The position numbers were made by a program, and so were the translations under genes. From Myxococcus stipitatus (lineage in GTDB: Bacteria > Myxococcota > Myxococcia > Myxococcales > Myxococcaceae): a stretch of 49,970 nucleotides of DNA. Of the stretch, positions 15,454 to 23,893 are shown piece by piece. Under the pieces are notes generated by a model. That model was not told where the DNA came from. It was given only the letters and a program-made list of their open reading frames with translations, and did not search any database. The DNA lies in NCBI RefSeq assembly GCF_038561935.1, contig NZ_CP102771.1, positions 1 to 49,970 of the forward strand, given 5' to 3'. Position 1 is the first letter of the stretch, and each line of letters begins with the position of its first letter.

Positions 15454-17682
15454 TCACTTCTTGCGGGTTGCGGGTGCACGCCCGCGCTTCGGCTCCTCGG
15501 AGAGCGAGGATTCGATGTGCGAGCAGGCGGGGTAGCCGCTGCACCCCCAGAACTTCCCTTTTTGGTTCTTCTTGGGGACGAGGAGTCGCTTGCACTTCGA
15601 GCAGGTGTGGTTCGCCTTTTTCGCTTCGGCGAGCCCCTTTTTGTCCCAGGAGCCCTTGCACTCGGGGAACTTGGAGCACGAGAGGAAGTCCCCGCGGTCC
15701 TTCGTTGGGGAGCTGCAAATGGGGCAGGGCTCTCCAGTGGCTTCGGTGAGGTCCTTCTTCCCCTCGCATCCCTTCTTGGTGCACCGGGCATAGGGCCCAT
15801 ACTTTCCAGCCTGCTCAATCATGGGGGCGGCACACACCGGGCACGGTGAGGTGTGTGGCTTGAAGGAGACGTCAGCGATGAAGGTGCAGGCGGGGTAGCC
15901 AGAGCACGAGAGGAAGTCGCGTCCCTTGGATGAGCGTTGGAAGAGCTGCTTGGTGCAGAGCGGGCACTGCTTGTCAGTGGCCCGCGGCGCTTGCGGGAGG
16001 GTTGCCGCGAGCTCGGGGTGCGCGGTGACGACAGCGGCAACCTTCGGGGGTGCCGCTGCGATGAGAGAGGTGAATCCCGCGTACCAACTCCGGAGCTCGG
16101 GCTGCCACTTCTTCGCCCCCTCGGAAATCTGGTCGAGGACAACCTCGAGCTTGGCGGTGTAGTCGGCCGAGACCAGGTCGGCGAATGCGGAAGCCAGGGC
16201 TTCGTCGATGAGCCGTCCCTTCTGGGTAGGCACGACGAAACTCTTCTCCTCTGCGAGGTACTTGCGTTTCTCGAAGAGGACTTCGAGCGTCGCGGCGTAG
16301 GTGCTCGGACGACCGATGCCGACCCTCTCCATCTCCTTCACAAGAGTTGCCTTCGTGAATCGCGGAGGAGGGGTGGTCTCGCGCTTGGTGACGACGATGT
16401 CCTTCAGGTCGAGCACCTCTCCCTGAGCAACCTGCGGAAGGCGCGGCTCCTCCTCGTCGCTCGTCTCGTCCTCGTCCTTGTTGAGGTACTTGAGGAACGA
16501 GGGGAAGCGAAGGATGGAACCTCGTGCGCGCCAGATGGTTGCGCCAGGTCCAGTCAGAGAGACGATGGTCGTCTCGAGCTCGGCCGGCTTGCACTGGCAG
16601 CAGAGGAAGCGGAGGCGGATGAGCTCGTAGAGGGAGCTTTCCTCCTCGGTGAGGTCCTCCGGGACGACAACGTCGAGAGTGGTCGGGCGGATGGCCTCAT
16701 GGGCGCCTTGCGCGTCACCCTTGGGGGCATAGCGGGGCGGCGAAGAGGGAAGAGCCTCGGGGTAGTCGCGGGCGATGAAGGCGCGCGCCATCTCGATTGC
16801 ATCCTCGGAGAGGGCAGTCGAGTCGGTCCGGTGGTAGGTGATGGCGCCCTTCTCGAAGAGCGACTGCGCAAGCGACATGGTGGCATCAGGGCTGAGGTGG
16901 AGAGCCACTGACGCAGCTTGCTGGAGGGTGGAGGTTGTGAAGGGGGGCTTTGGCTTCCGTGCAGCGGGCTTCTTTTCGAGCCCGGTGACGGTGTGAGGCC
17001 CGCGTGCGCGCTGTTCGACGGCGCGTGCCTCCTCCTCCGTCTCGAAGCGGGTGTCCTCGACCTTCCCCTCTTCGGAGACGCTTCCGTATTTCGCCGAGAG
17101 GCCGTTGGTGTAGCTCGAGGAGAGCGTCCAGTAGGGCTTCACCTTGAAGGCTTCGCGGGCGAGCTCGCGAGCGCACACAAGGTGGAGAGTGGCGCTCTGG
17201 ACTCTGCCGGCAGAGTTGCCGCTGCCGAAGGGGCTGAGCAGAGGGGACGCCTGGAAGCCGACGATTCGGTCCAGGATGCGACGTGCTTGTTGCGCGTCCA
17301 CGAGCGCCTGGTCAATCGAGCCCGGAGCTGCGACGGCGGCCGTGAGTGCCTTGGCGGTGATTTCGATGAACTTCACGCGCTTCGGCTTCTTGAGCCGGAG
17401 CACTTCGGCAATGTGCCAAGCGATGGCTTCCCCCTCACGGTCGGCGTCCGTCGCCAGGATGACTTCGTCCGCCTTGGCGGCGACAGCCTTGAGCCGAGAG
17501 AGGACGGCTTCCTTCCCTTCGGTGACGACGTAGGTCGGGTCGAAGGTGTTGAGGTCGACGCCGAGCTCTTCCTTCGGAAGGTCTCGGAAGTGGCCAACCG
17601 TGGCCTCAACCGTGTAGCCATCGCCGAGGTACTTCTGAATCGACTTCTTCTTGTTCGGTGACTCCACCACTACCAGCTTCAT
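15454..17682 (-). CDS. topA: DNA topoisomerase I (type IA), 742 aa
   Basis: Relaxes negative supercoils through a 5'-phosphotyrosine intermediate. The TOPRIM domain (1-110) shows E7 in VESPN and the acidic triad D79, D81, E83 in ATDADREGE. The nucleophile is Y283 in GAITYHRTDS. Four C-terminal C4 zinc-ribbon modules start with CPLC, CPVC, CPIC and CSKC (about 580-720). Length and order match full bacterial topoisomerase I, so it is not a short plasmid remnant. It has its own double operator at 17698-17740 and may process plasmid DNA during replication or transfer. Confidence 0.93.
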   Translation of the reverse strand: MKLVVVESPNKKKSIQKYLGDGYTVEATVGHFRDLPKEELGVDLNTFDPTYVVTEGKEAVLSRLKAVAAKADEVILATDADREGEAIAWHIAEVLRLKKPKRVKFIEITAKALTAAVAAPGSIDQALVDAQQARRILDRIVGFQASPLLSPFGSGNSAGRVQSATLHLVCARELAREAFKVKPYWTLSSSYTNGLSAKYGSVSEEGKVEDTRFETEEEARAVEQRARGPHTVTGLEKKPAARKPKPPFTTSTLQQAASVALHLSPDATMSLAQSLFEKGAITYHRTDSTALSEDAIEMARAFIARDYPEALPSSPPRYAPKGDAQGAHEAIRPTTLDVVVPEDLTEEESSLYELIRLRFLCCQCKPAELETTIVSLTGPGATIWRARGSILRFPSFLKYLNKDEDETSDEEEPRLPQVAQGEVLDLKDIVVTKRETTPPPRFTKATLVKEMERVGIGRPSTYAATLEVLFEKRKYLAEEKSFVVPTQKGRLIDEALASAFADLVSADYTAKLEVVLDQISEGAKKWQPELRSWYAGFTSLIAAAPPKVAAVVTAHPELAATLPQAPRATDKQCPLCTKQLFQRSSKGRDFLSCSGYPACTFIADVSFKPHTSPCPVCAAPMIEQAGKYGPYARCTKKGCEGKKDLTEATGEPCPICSSPTKDRGDFLSCSKFPECKGSWDKKGLAEAKKANHTCSKCKRLLVPKKNQKGKFWGCSGYPACSHIESSLSEEPKRGRAPATRKK

Positions 17683-17697
17683 TCAGCACCCCTTGAT

Positions 17698-17740
17698 GAT
17701 GCGTGAACACGCATCCACTGATGTCGTGTTAACACGCAAC
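17698..17740 (-). promoter_or_regulatory. tandem operator upstream of topA
   Basis: 17698-17715 is GATGCGTG-AA-CACGCATC, a perfect 8-bp arm palindrome. 17723-17740 contains the perfect CGTGTTAACACG core extended to CAAC. Both lie 15-60 bases before the topA start. Confidence 0.75.
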
Positions 17741-17857
17741 ACGGCAGAAGTGGAAGAGGAGGACTGAGGGGGCGGTGTAGGTCACCACCACGGCCAGAAG
17801 CTGGAGCTCAGCGAGGCTGCTTCCCGACCCTCGATGAGGGAGCGGGAGAGCAGCTCG

Positions 17858-20299
17858 TCAGAAGGCCTGGACGACGAATAGCGAGGCAGACGTCCCGCGT
17901 GGGACAGCGCTCATGGTGGTGGCTGATGGCGAAGTCGCTCGGCGTGCGGTGTTGCCGGCGGCGTCAGTGAGGCCATCTACGAGCTCGCCAACGACACCAC
18001 CTGGACGGATGGAGCGAGTGACGCGCTCGCCAGTCGAGACGGCAGCGTTTGCGGTGGTGCTTTCGGTGCCCCCAGAGATGGAGATGGGAAGGCCTGCACG
18101 GCCGTCGAGGCCGTAGAGGAGGCCAGAGAAGGCGTGCGCCTGGCCACCGATGTTGAGGGTGTCGCATGTGACGGCGAGGCGCGAGCTGGTGACGCTTCCG
18201 ACATCGCAGACTGCACGAGCTCCCTGCGGAATGACGGTGCGTCCTCCGATGAGGAGAGGCTTGGTGAGAATCACCGTCACCGGGCCCGGGGTGACGGGGT
18301 CTGCGACGCCGTCGAGGCGGACAGCGACTTGGGCGCCGCGCGGAACGCCGAGGGCGCTGCCGTTGCCGCTGGGGGGAGCGGAAGAAGGGGCTCCTGTACC
18401 TGCTGAACTGCGGAAGGAGAGGTCGCGCAGCGGCGGCGCCGCGGAGGCTGTAGCGGCTGCGGGGAAGGGGGTGGTGGGCGAGGTGGCGGCGGGAACTGCT
18501 TGGGCTTGTGTTCGAGAGGTGGAGGGAGCGCGCGGCCGAGTCCGCTGCTGAGCGGGCGCATTCTCGCTCGAGGCGAGAGTGGGCTGCGGCGCTGGAGCTG
18601 CGGGAGCCAGATTCGGTGGTGCGGAGGGCGACTCTGCGGGCTGCTGAGACGGCTGAGGAGCGTCGGTAAGCGTGGGAGGGGTGCTCCCGGTGGCGGTGAG
18701 CTGCTTCTCCTCGAGCTCACGCTCGGCCCTTTGTTGCGCAGGCGTCTTCATCTCTTCGACTGAAGCAGGAGCGGCTGAGCCGGAGGAGGAGGAGGTGAGG
18801 AGGCGGACCGCGATGAGGGTGATTGCGGCAACGGCAACGAAGCCAACAACGGGGACGATGACGCCTGTTCGGCGCGCCTTCGGAGGCGAATAGAGCGCGT
18901 CTCGCGTCAGTTTTTGGCGGGCTTGCGTGGTCGCACCTGGCCCCGCGGGGGCTGCGGGGGAGGGAGGAACGACGGAGATGGAGACGGAGTCCGCCTCCTC
19001 CTGGTGCTTCTCAGGCGACTTCGGTGGTGAGGCGGGGACGGCTGCGGGTGGTGCTGGTGGGGAAGCGACAGGCGCCGGAGCTGGAGCCGGAGGAGCTTCG
19101 GCACGAGGTTGGAGAGGAGGCGCTGGAGGCGCAGGTGGAACGGAAACTGCGCGAGGAGCGCCTGAGGCGACTGTGGCCGCCGCGTCAGGGAGAGCGCGAA
19201 TGCGGGAGAGTTCGGCGAGTGCCTGGGCGGGGCCGAAGCGGACCTGTTGAGCGAGGAGGTGGTCGCGAAGTGCCTCGGCGAATGCGAGGCAGGTCGGCCA
19301 GCGCTCGTCGGGGTGCTTAGAAAGAGCCTTCGCGAAGATGGGAGCGAGGGCAGGGGAGAGCGAGGAGAGTCCGGACGCAATCAAGTCGGGCGGACAGCTC
19401 GCAATTCGCAGGAGAGTGGAGGTCTCGTTCTTGGTCGGCGAGTCGAAGAGGCGCTTTCCGGTGAGGAGTTCGACGGCGACGATGGCGAGAGCGAACTGGT
19501 CGCTCCGGCCGTCGACGCCCTCCGCGCCGGTGGCCTGTTCCGGCGACATGTAAGAGGTTTTGCCCTTCACAATCCCGGTCTGCGTTTTGTCGCGGCCTTC
19601 CAGGTGCGAGAAGGCAACGCCGAAGTCGAGCAGCTTCACAGCTCCCGATGTGGTGAGCATGAGATTCTGCGGCGAGACGTCCCGGTGGACGATGCCCAAG
19701 TGCTTTCCGTCGACGATGAGCTCGTGGGCGTAGGCGAGTGCGTCGGCCGTCTGGGACGTGATGTAGAGGGCGAATCCCTCGGAGAAGCTGGTTCGCTTCA
19801 TGAGGGCGAGGTTGAGAAGCTCTCGGACAGAGTTTCCCGGGATGAACTCCATCACCAGGATGTAGCTATGCTCGCGCTCGATGAGGTCGAAGACCGAGGC
19901 GATTCCCGGGTGGTTGAGGTGAGCCGCAAGGCGTGCCTCGTCGACGAAGAGCTTGCGGATGTCATCCTCACGACGCAGTGAGGTGACGATTCTCTTGAGC
20001 GCGACGTCCTTGTTCCAGGACGCGGAGCCTTGCTTTCGCGCCAGGAAGACCTCGCCCATTCCTCCGGCGCCAAGGCGGCGGAGGATGGTGAAGGGGCCGG
20101 CTGGTGTCGTGAGCGTTTGGCCGGTACGCGTCGAGGTCTTCGGCGCGGGCGGTGGGGGCTCCTCTCCAGGTGGAATCGGAGGGGGCGGCGGAAGGAGTGG
20201 TGGAAGAGGCTCGGATTCGTCGAGCTCGGAGAGAGCAAGCGAATCGAGGAGGTCCTCGTCCAGCTCGGGCATTTCAGGGGGGATGTCGTCGTCAATCAT
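17858..20299 (-). CDS. Ser/Thr protein kinase fused to VirB10/TrbI-like T4SS core protein, 813 aa
   Basis: The acidic, Pro-rich N terminus precedes a complete Hanks-type kinase (about 68-350): G-loop GAGGMGEV 77-84, K102, E121, HRDVSPQN with D207, DFG 225-227 and SPEQ 252-255. A Pro/Ala-rich linker (about 385-475), one membrane helix (about 480-501), and a second Pro-rich region (about 535-625) follow. The end (about 650-813) matches TrbI/VirB10 landmarks: VPRGAQVAVRL, VIPQGARAV, GLDGRAGLP and a final VPRGTSASLFVV. VirB10 normally has a short cytoplasmic tail before its membrane helix; here the kinase occupies that place. Gene order (after the virB8- and virB9-like genes) supports the assignment. 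All key kinase residues are present. Confidence 0.85.
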   Translation of the reverse strand: MIDDDIPPEMPELDEDLLDSLALSELDESEPLPPLLPPPPPIPPGEEPPPPAPKTSTRTGQTLTTPAGPFTILRRLGAGGMGEVFLARKQGSASWNKDVALKRIVTSLRREDDIRKLFVDEARLAAHLNHPGIASVFDLIEREHSYILVMEFIPGNSVRELLNLALMKRTSFSEGFALYITSQTADALAYAHELIVDGKHLGIVHRDVSPQNLMLTTSGAVKLLDFGVAFSHLEGRDKTQTGIVKGKTSYMSPEQATGAEGVDGRSDQFALAIVAVELLTGKRLFDSPTKNETSTLLRIASCPPDLIASGLSSLSPALAPIFAKALSKHPDERWPTCLAFAEALRDHLLAQQVRFGPAQALAELSRIRALPDAAATVASGAPRAVSVPPAPPAPPLQPRAEAPPAPAPAPVASPPAPPAAVPASPPKSPEKHQEEADSVSISVVPPSPAAPAGPGATTQARQKLTRDALYSPPKARRTGVIVPVVGFVAVAAITLIAVRLLTSSSSGSAAPASVEEMKTPAQQRAERELEEKQLTATGSTPPTLTDAPQPSQQPAESPSAPPNLAPAAPAPQPTLASSENAPAQQRTRPRAPSTSRTQAQAVPAATSPTTPFPAAATASAAPPLRDLSFRSSAGTGAPSSAPPSGNGSALGVPRGAQVAVRLDGVADPVTPGPVTVILTKPLLIGGRTVIPQGARAVCDVGSVTSSRLAVTCDTLNIGGQAHAFSGLLYGLDGRAGLPISISGGTESTTANAAVSTGERVTRSIRPGGVVGELVDGLTDAAGNTARRATSPSATTMSAVPRGTSASLFVVQAF

Positions 20300-20311
20300 G
20301 TGAGTCGAAGG

Positions 20312-21301
20312 CTAGAAAGCGAGGCCTGGGACGGAGAGCGCGCGGCCCTTGCCGCCGCGCTCGGTGAGTCTCAACTCCAACGCTCCGATGCGCGAGGCTG
20401 TATCGCCAACGTCAGCGGATGCAATTCCCGTGGCTGTGCCGTTGAAGGCAAGGTCCTGGGCGCTGAACTGGAGGCCCAGCTCCGGCAGCTCGGCAGCCGC
20501 TGCGCCGTTGAGAGAGGCGACAATGGCGACGTCTCCGAGGGTGGCCGTCTGGCGGTCACGGTTCTCAACCTCGAAGCGAATGAAGAGGCGAGCGCCAAAC
20601 CGGCAGATCTCCTTCACCTCGAGGACGAGCTTGTCGACGCGTGTCCGGGCGCTGCTAGGAGCACACTGGTGTGGTTCTAGGAGAGCGGTGAGGAGCGCCT
20701 GGTGGGCGCCCTGGAGCACGCGCTCAGCGTATTGGGATTCTAGGGCAGCACGCTCCTTTGCAAGGAGGTCGCGGACATAGGCGGTTTCGCGCGTGCGGTT
20801 CGGCAGGGTGAAGACGACCCGAGCGTCGGCGCTCGACTTGGGGGCGTATTCGACTTGAAGCGTGAGCGTGAGCTTCGACTTCAGGCGAATCGTCACCGTC
20901 GTGAGGAAGTCCTCGTCTGGAATGACGCCGCCCATAGAGCGCGGATATTGCTTCGGCCGGATGAGCAGGTAGCGCTGCTCTGGCTGCGGCACGAGGACGA
21001 AGAGTGCCTGGCTCGCCTTGTACTCCTCGACGACCTCAGGAGGTGCGGAAGGAGGCGGTTCGACGGCGCAGTCGCCACAAGCCACCGGACTCTCGAAGTC
21101 CTCGGGGAGCTCCACAATCGCGTGGACGCTGATGCTCGTGCGGACCCGATAGACCTTCGAGGTCTTCGCCTCGTCAATCTCGATTGAGCGAATGGTGCCG
21201 GCACTCTCTTCGGTGCCAGAGGGAGCAGGAGAGGAAGCGGCAGGTTGAGCGGCTGGTGCGGCAAGGAGGACGGCGGCGAGGAGGAGGGGAAGGGCAGTCA
21301 T
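20312..21301 (-). CDS. virB9: VirB9/TrbG-like T4SS core component, 329 aa
   Basis: Signal peptide MTALPLLLAAVLLAAPAAQP. The N-terminal half has the VirB9 pattern: a strand, VELPEDFESPVACGD, a gap, then YLLIRP and FLTTVTIRLKSKLTLTLQVE. A helical linker precedes a C-terminal beta domain (RLFIRFEVENRDRQTATLGD). The periplasmic protein would bind the VirB10-like fusion encoded 12 bases downstream. The stop of the virB8-like gene overlaps its ATG (ATGA). Similarity to the myxobacterial DUF2381 group is an alternative description. Divergence is high, so the name rests partly on position. Confidence 0.65.
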   Translation of the reverse strand: MTALPLLLAAVLLAAPAAQPAASSPAPSGTEESAGTIRSIEIDEAKTSKVYRVRTSISVHAIVELPEDFESPVACGDCAVEPPPSAPPEVVEEYKASQALFVLVPQPEQRYLLIRPKQYPRSMGGVIPDEDFLTTVTIRLKSKLTLTLQVEYAPKSSADARVVFTLPNRTRETAYVRDLLAKERAALESQYAERVLQGAHQALLTALLEPHQCAPSSARTRVDKLVLEVKEICRFGARLFIRFEVENRDRQTATLGDVAIVASLNGAAAAELPELGLQFSAQDLAFNGTATGIASADVGDTASRIGALELRLTERGGKGRALSVPGLAF

Positions 21302-22008
21302 TGGCGGGCCGGGGACGTGGGAATGGAGGGGAGGGGCGCTGTGGAGGTGACGGGGGTCTTCCGCGGGGCGACGAGCTCGTGCTCGAAGTATTGGACGAGG
21401 AGCCCGTTAAGAGTGGCCTGCGTTCGTGGGACGACTAGCAGAGTCGCGCGAATGGTGACGTCTTGGACGGCAACGGGCGCCGTGAAGACCTCAGCACGAT
21501 AGAGCTCGAGCTTTCCGAAGACCTGGACGAGGTAGCGGATGGGCCGGCCCGTCGAATCCTTTTCAGCTTTGATGGTGGTGAGCTGCGGCTCCAGCGTCAG
21601 CTGGGAGCGGACGTTGGCCTTATCGAAGGCAGCGAGGACCTGGTCCTCCTGGACCTTGGCGCGGTAGGCCTTCGCGAAGTCGGCGGTCATGAGCGCGAGT
21701 GCGCGTCCGACGTCGCGAGAGACACTCCCGCTGGAGAGCTCGAGGAGGTTCTGAGAGACAAGCCGGGTGACAGCCTCGGCCTCTTCAGGGCCGGGGGCGT
21801 TGACCGTGGTGATGTTGTTGAGGAGCTGTGCGTCACCGAGGCCATCGATGCGGACGGCCATGAGCGGACGCGTCGCCAGAAGGAAGACGGCGAACACCAG
21901 GAGGAAGTGCACAACCCAGTGGAGCCAGTTGTTGCGGCGGAGGTGGCCGTTCTGTTTGGCGAGGTCCTGCCAAAGCTCATACTGGTCGGATTTGGTGAAT
22001 GAGGGCAT
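21298..22008 (-). CDS. virB8: VirB8/TrbF-like T4SS component, 236 aa
   Basis: Short cytoplasmic N terminus, single membrane helix (about 29-47, WVVHFLLVFAVFLLA) and a periplasmic domain of about 185 residues. This is the standard VirB8 topology and size, and the gene lies between the virB6- and virB9-like genes. The periplasmic part includes a VTRLVSQNLLELSS helix and the alternating strands of a VirB8/NTF2-like fold, inferred rather than tested. A Pro-rich tail ends the protein. Confidence 0.7.
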   Translation of the reverse strand: MPSFTKSDQYELWQDLAKQNGHLRRNNWLHWVVHFLLVFAVFLLATRPLMAVRIDGLGDAQLLNNITTVNAPGPEEAEAVTRLVSQNLLELSSGSVSRDVGRALALMTADFAKAYRAKVQEDQVLAAFDKANVRSQLTLEPQLTTIKAEKDSTGRPIRYLVQVFGKLELYRAEVFTAPVAVQDVTIRATLLVVPRTQATLNGLLVQYFEHELVAPRKTPVTSTAPLPSIPTSPARQ

Positions 22009-22011
22009 GGC

Positions 22012-22938
22012 TTAGACATCCCCCCCTCTCCGGCTTTCGGACTTCCGTTGCGGACTGTCCCCGGAGTGGTGGTCGTCGTCGCCTCCCCCCTTGCCCTTGT
22101 GGCTCGAACCCGTGCGGCTGCCGAAGTAGCCGCCGAGTGCTGCGCCAAGGACCTGGGGGGAAAGGACGCTGTTGGGGGCTGATGCGAAGGCGGCGCCGGC
22201 GCCCATGCCGAAGAGGCGGCCGGCGAGTGCTGGCACGACGACGGGAAGCGTCGCGAGGACAGCGAGCTGGCTGAAGATGTCGAGGAACTCGATGCTGAGG
22301 ACTGGCAACTCAGCGGCGCGCCGCAAGTAGTAGATGAGCCGGCCCTCGATGGTGCGGAAGATGACCGCCTGGATGACGGTCCAGCTCGAGAGCTCGACGA
22401 GGAGAAGAATCCACGTCCGAATCCCAGGTATGCCGAACGAGGTGAGGGCGATGAGCAGGGGGCCCAACGCGAAGATGACGTTGAACCCGATGACCTGGAA
22501 CGTCTGTGTGTTCCAGTAGCCGAGCAGCGCGATGATGAAGGAGGCCAGCGAGCCGAAGATGACCAGGCCCTCCTTCGCGCTCGAGACCACGGAGAGTGCG
22601 TTGAAGCTGTAGTCCTGATACCGCCGAACCGCGACCATCATCAGATTACTGAGGCCCCCCAGCGCGCTGTGGGGATAGACCTCTGCTGCGGTGGCCTGGA
22701 AGAACCACCAGATGCCGTTGGCGATTGCCGTGTATGCGAGCATCGCGCCGATGCAGAGGAAGAGACGGACGACGATTTCGCCCCTCTTGCTCTTCTCGCC
22801 AGTGAGAGCATTCGTCATCGCGTCGAGAGCCAGCGAGGACGTGAAGCCAACGCCAATCATCGTCCAGCCGGCGGCGTAGAAGTAGGTGGTGGGGCCACCG
22901 AGGACGGAGTTGAAGACAGTGAGGCTGGGTGCGGTCAT
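22012..22938 (-). CDS. virB6: VirB6/TrbL-like inner-membrane channel protein, 308 aa
   Basis: Polytopic membrane protein with at least five hydrophobic segments and a charged, Gly/His/Ser-rich C-terminal tail. A conserved-looking loop reads FGIPGIRTWILLLVELSSW. ATG 22938 is chosen because the longer frame to 23055 runs through the virB5-like gene; GAGG lies upstream. VirB6 proteins form part of the inner-membrane translocation channel. Position between virB5- and virB8-like genes agrees. Confidence 0.75.
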   Translation of the reverse strand: MTAPSLTVFNSVLGGPTTYFYAAGWTMIGVGFTSSLALDAMTNALTGEKSKRGEIVVRLFLCIGAMLAYTAIANGIWWFFQATAAEVYPHSALGGLSNLMMVAVRRYQDYSFNALSVVSSAKEGLVIFGSLASFIIALLGYWNTQTFQVIGFNVIFALGPLLIALTSFGIPGIRTWILLLVELSSWTVIQAVIFRTIEGRLIYYLRRAAELPVLSIEFLDIFSQLAVLATLPVVVPALAGRLFGMGAGAAFASAPNSVLSPQVLGAALGGYFGSRTGSSHKGKGGGDDDHHSGDSPQRKSESRRGGDV

Positions 22939-22948
22939 GAAGTAGGCC

Positions 22949-23893
22949 TCACTGGAGGGGTGCCACGGGAGCCTTGGGGAGTTCGGTAGGTGCGAATCCC
23001 CTTTCAAAGCTCGCGCCAAGGTTGTTCCAAAGCGCGTCGTATTCGGCACGCGCACGGGCAGCGGATGCAGCCTCCTCCTGGCGGCGGAGCTGCTCGAGAG
23101 CGAGCTGCTCCCCCGCCGTGTCGTTGAGGCGAGTGAGCTCGACGGCGGATTGGGCTGAGCTCTTGGCTGTCAGTTGCTCGGCCTTCCCGACACTCGGAGC
23201 AGGGGCGCCGTTGCAGCCCATCGCTTCGCAGAGGACGTCGAGGGCCTGGGCTTCGGCTTCCCGGCTCTGGGCGCGCTGCTGGAGGTAGGAGCGGAGGAGC
23301 GTCGGGTCTGCCCGGGCCATGTCACTGGCGAAGAGGCCCTCGGCCACTGTGGACGGTGTCGGGGCCGTGAGGAGGCTCTTGCGGGCCGCTGGGGCCGCGA
23401 GAGCGGCCTGGAGGGTCTTGGACAGGTCCAGGGCGGCAGAAGCGTCGTACGGCCGTTCTGGGGCCATCTGGTGGGCTTCCAGGGCGCGCGCAGAGTCCTG
23501 GTAGGTATCCCACCGTGCGCGAAGGCGTGAGAAGTCGCCCCCACCGAGGCCGTTCGAGCGAACATCCGAGAGGAAAGACCGGGTCTGAGGGGTGAGACCC
23601 TCAATCTCGCTGCGGAAGTAGGCGCCGCCCTCCGCGAGGAACTGGTCAGGGTCGAACGAGGCGAACTGGTTCACGCCGTCGTAGACGTCGCGCATCAGCC
23701 CCAGGCTCTCTCGGCCAGAGGACACCATCTGCTCGAGCTGGGTGAGCTGGCTCGCCAGGGTGGCGGCTTGGGCCGCCTCCTGGGCCAGGCCCGCGTTCGT
23801 CAAGAACTCGAGGAGCGGATTTGAAGTCACCATCTGTGCGTGAGACAGGCTGGGGAGGACGAGGAGGAGGAGGGCGAATCGCTTATGCGGCAT
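22949..23893 (-). CDS. virB5: VirB5/TrbJ-like periplasmic protein, 314 aa
   Basis: Signal peptide MPHKRFALLLLVLPSLSHA, then long helices with a coiled-coil pattern (QLTQLEQMVSSGRES), typical of TrbJ/VirB5 pilus-tip proteins. A single CEAMGC pair (about 224-229) may form a disulphide. The C-terminal third is Ala/Arg/Glu-rich helix. The start overlaps the virB4 stop by 11 bases. Confidence 0.7.
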   Translation of the reverse strand: MPHKRFALLLLVLPSLSHAQMVTSNPLLEFLTNAGLAQEAAQAATLASQLTQLEQMVSSGRESLGLMRDVYDGVNQFASFDPDQFLAEGGAYFRSEIEGLTPQTRSFLSDVRSNGLGGGDFSRLRARWDTYQDSARALEAHQMAPERPYDASAALDLSKTLQAALAAPAARKSLLTAPTPSTVAEGLFASDMARADPTLLRSYLQQRAQSREAEAQALDVLCEAMGCNGAPAPSVGKAEQLTAKSSAQSAVELTRLNDTAGEQLALEQLRRQEEAASAARARAEYDALWNNLGASFERGFAPTELPKAPVAPLQ

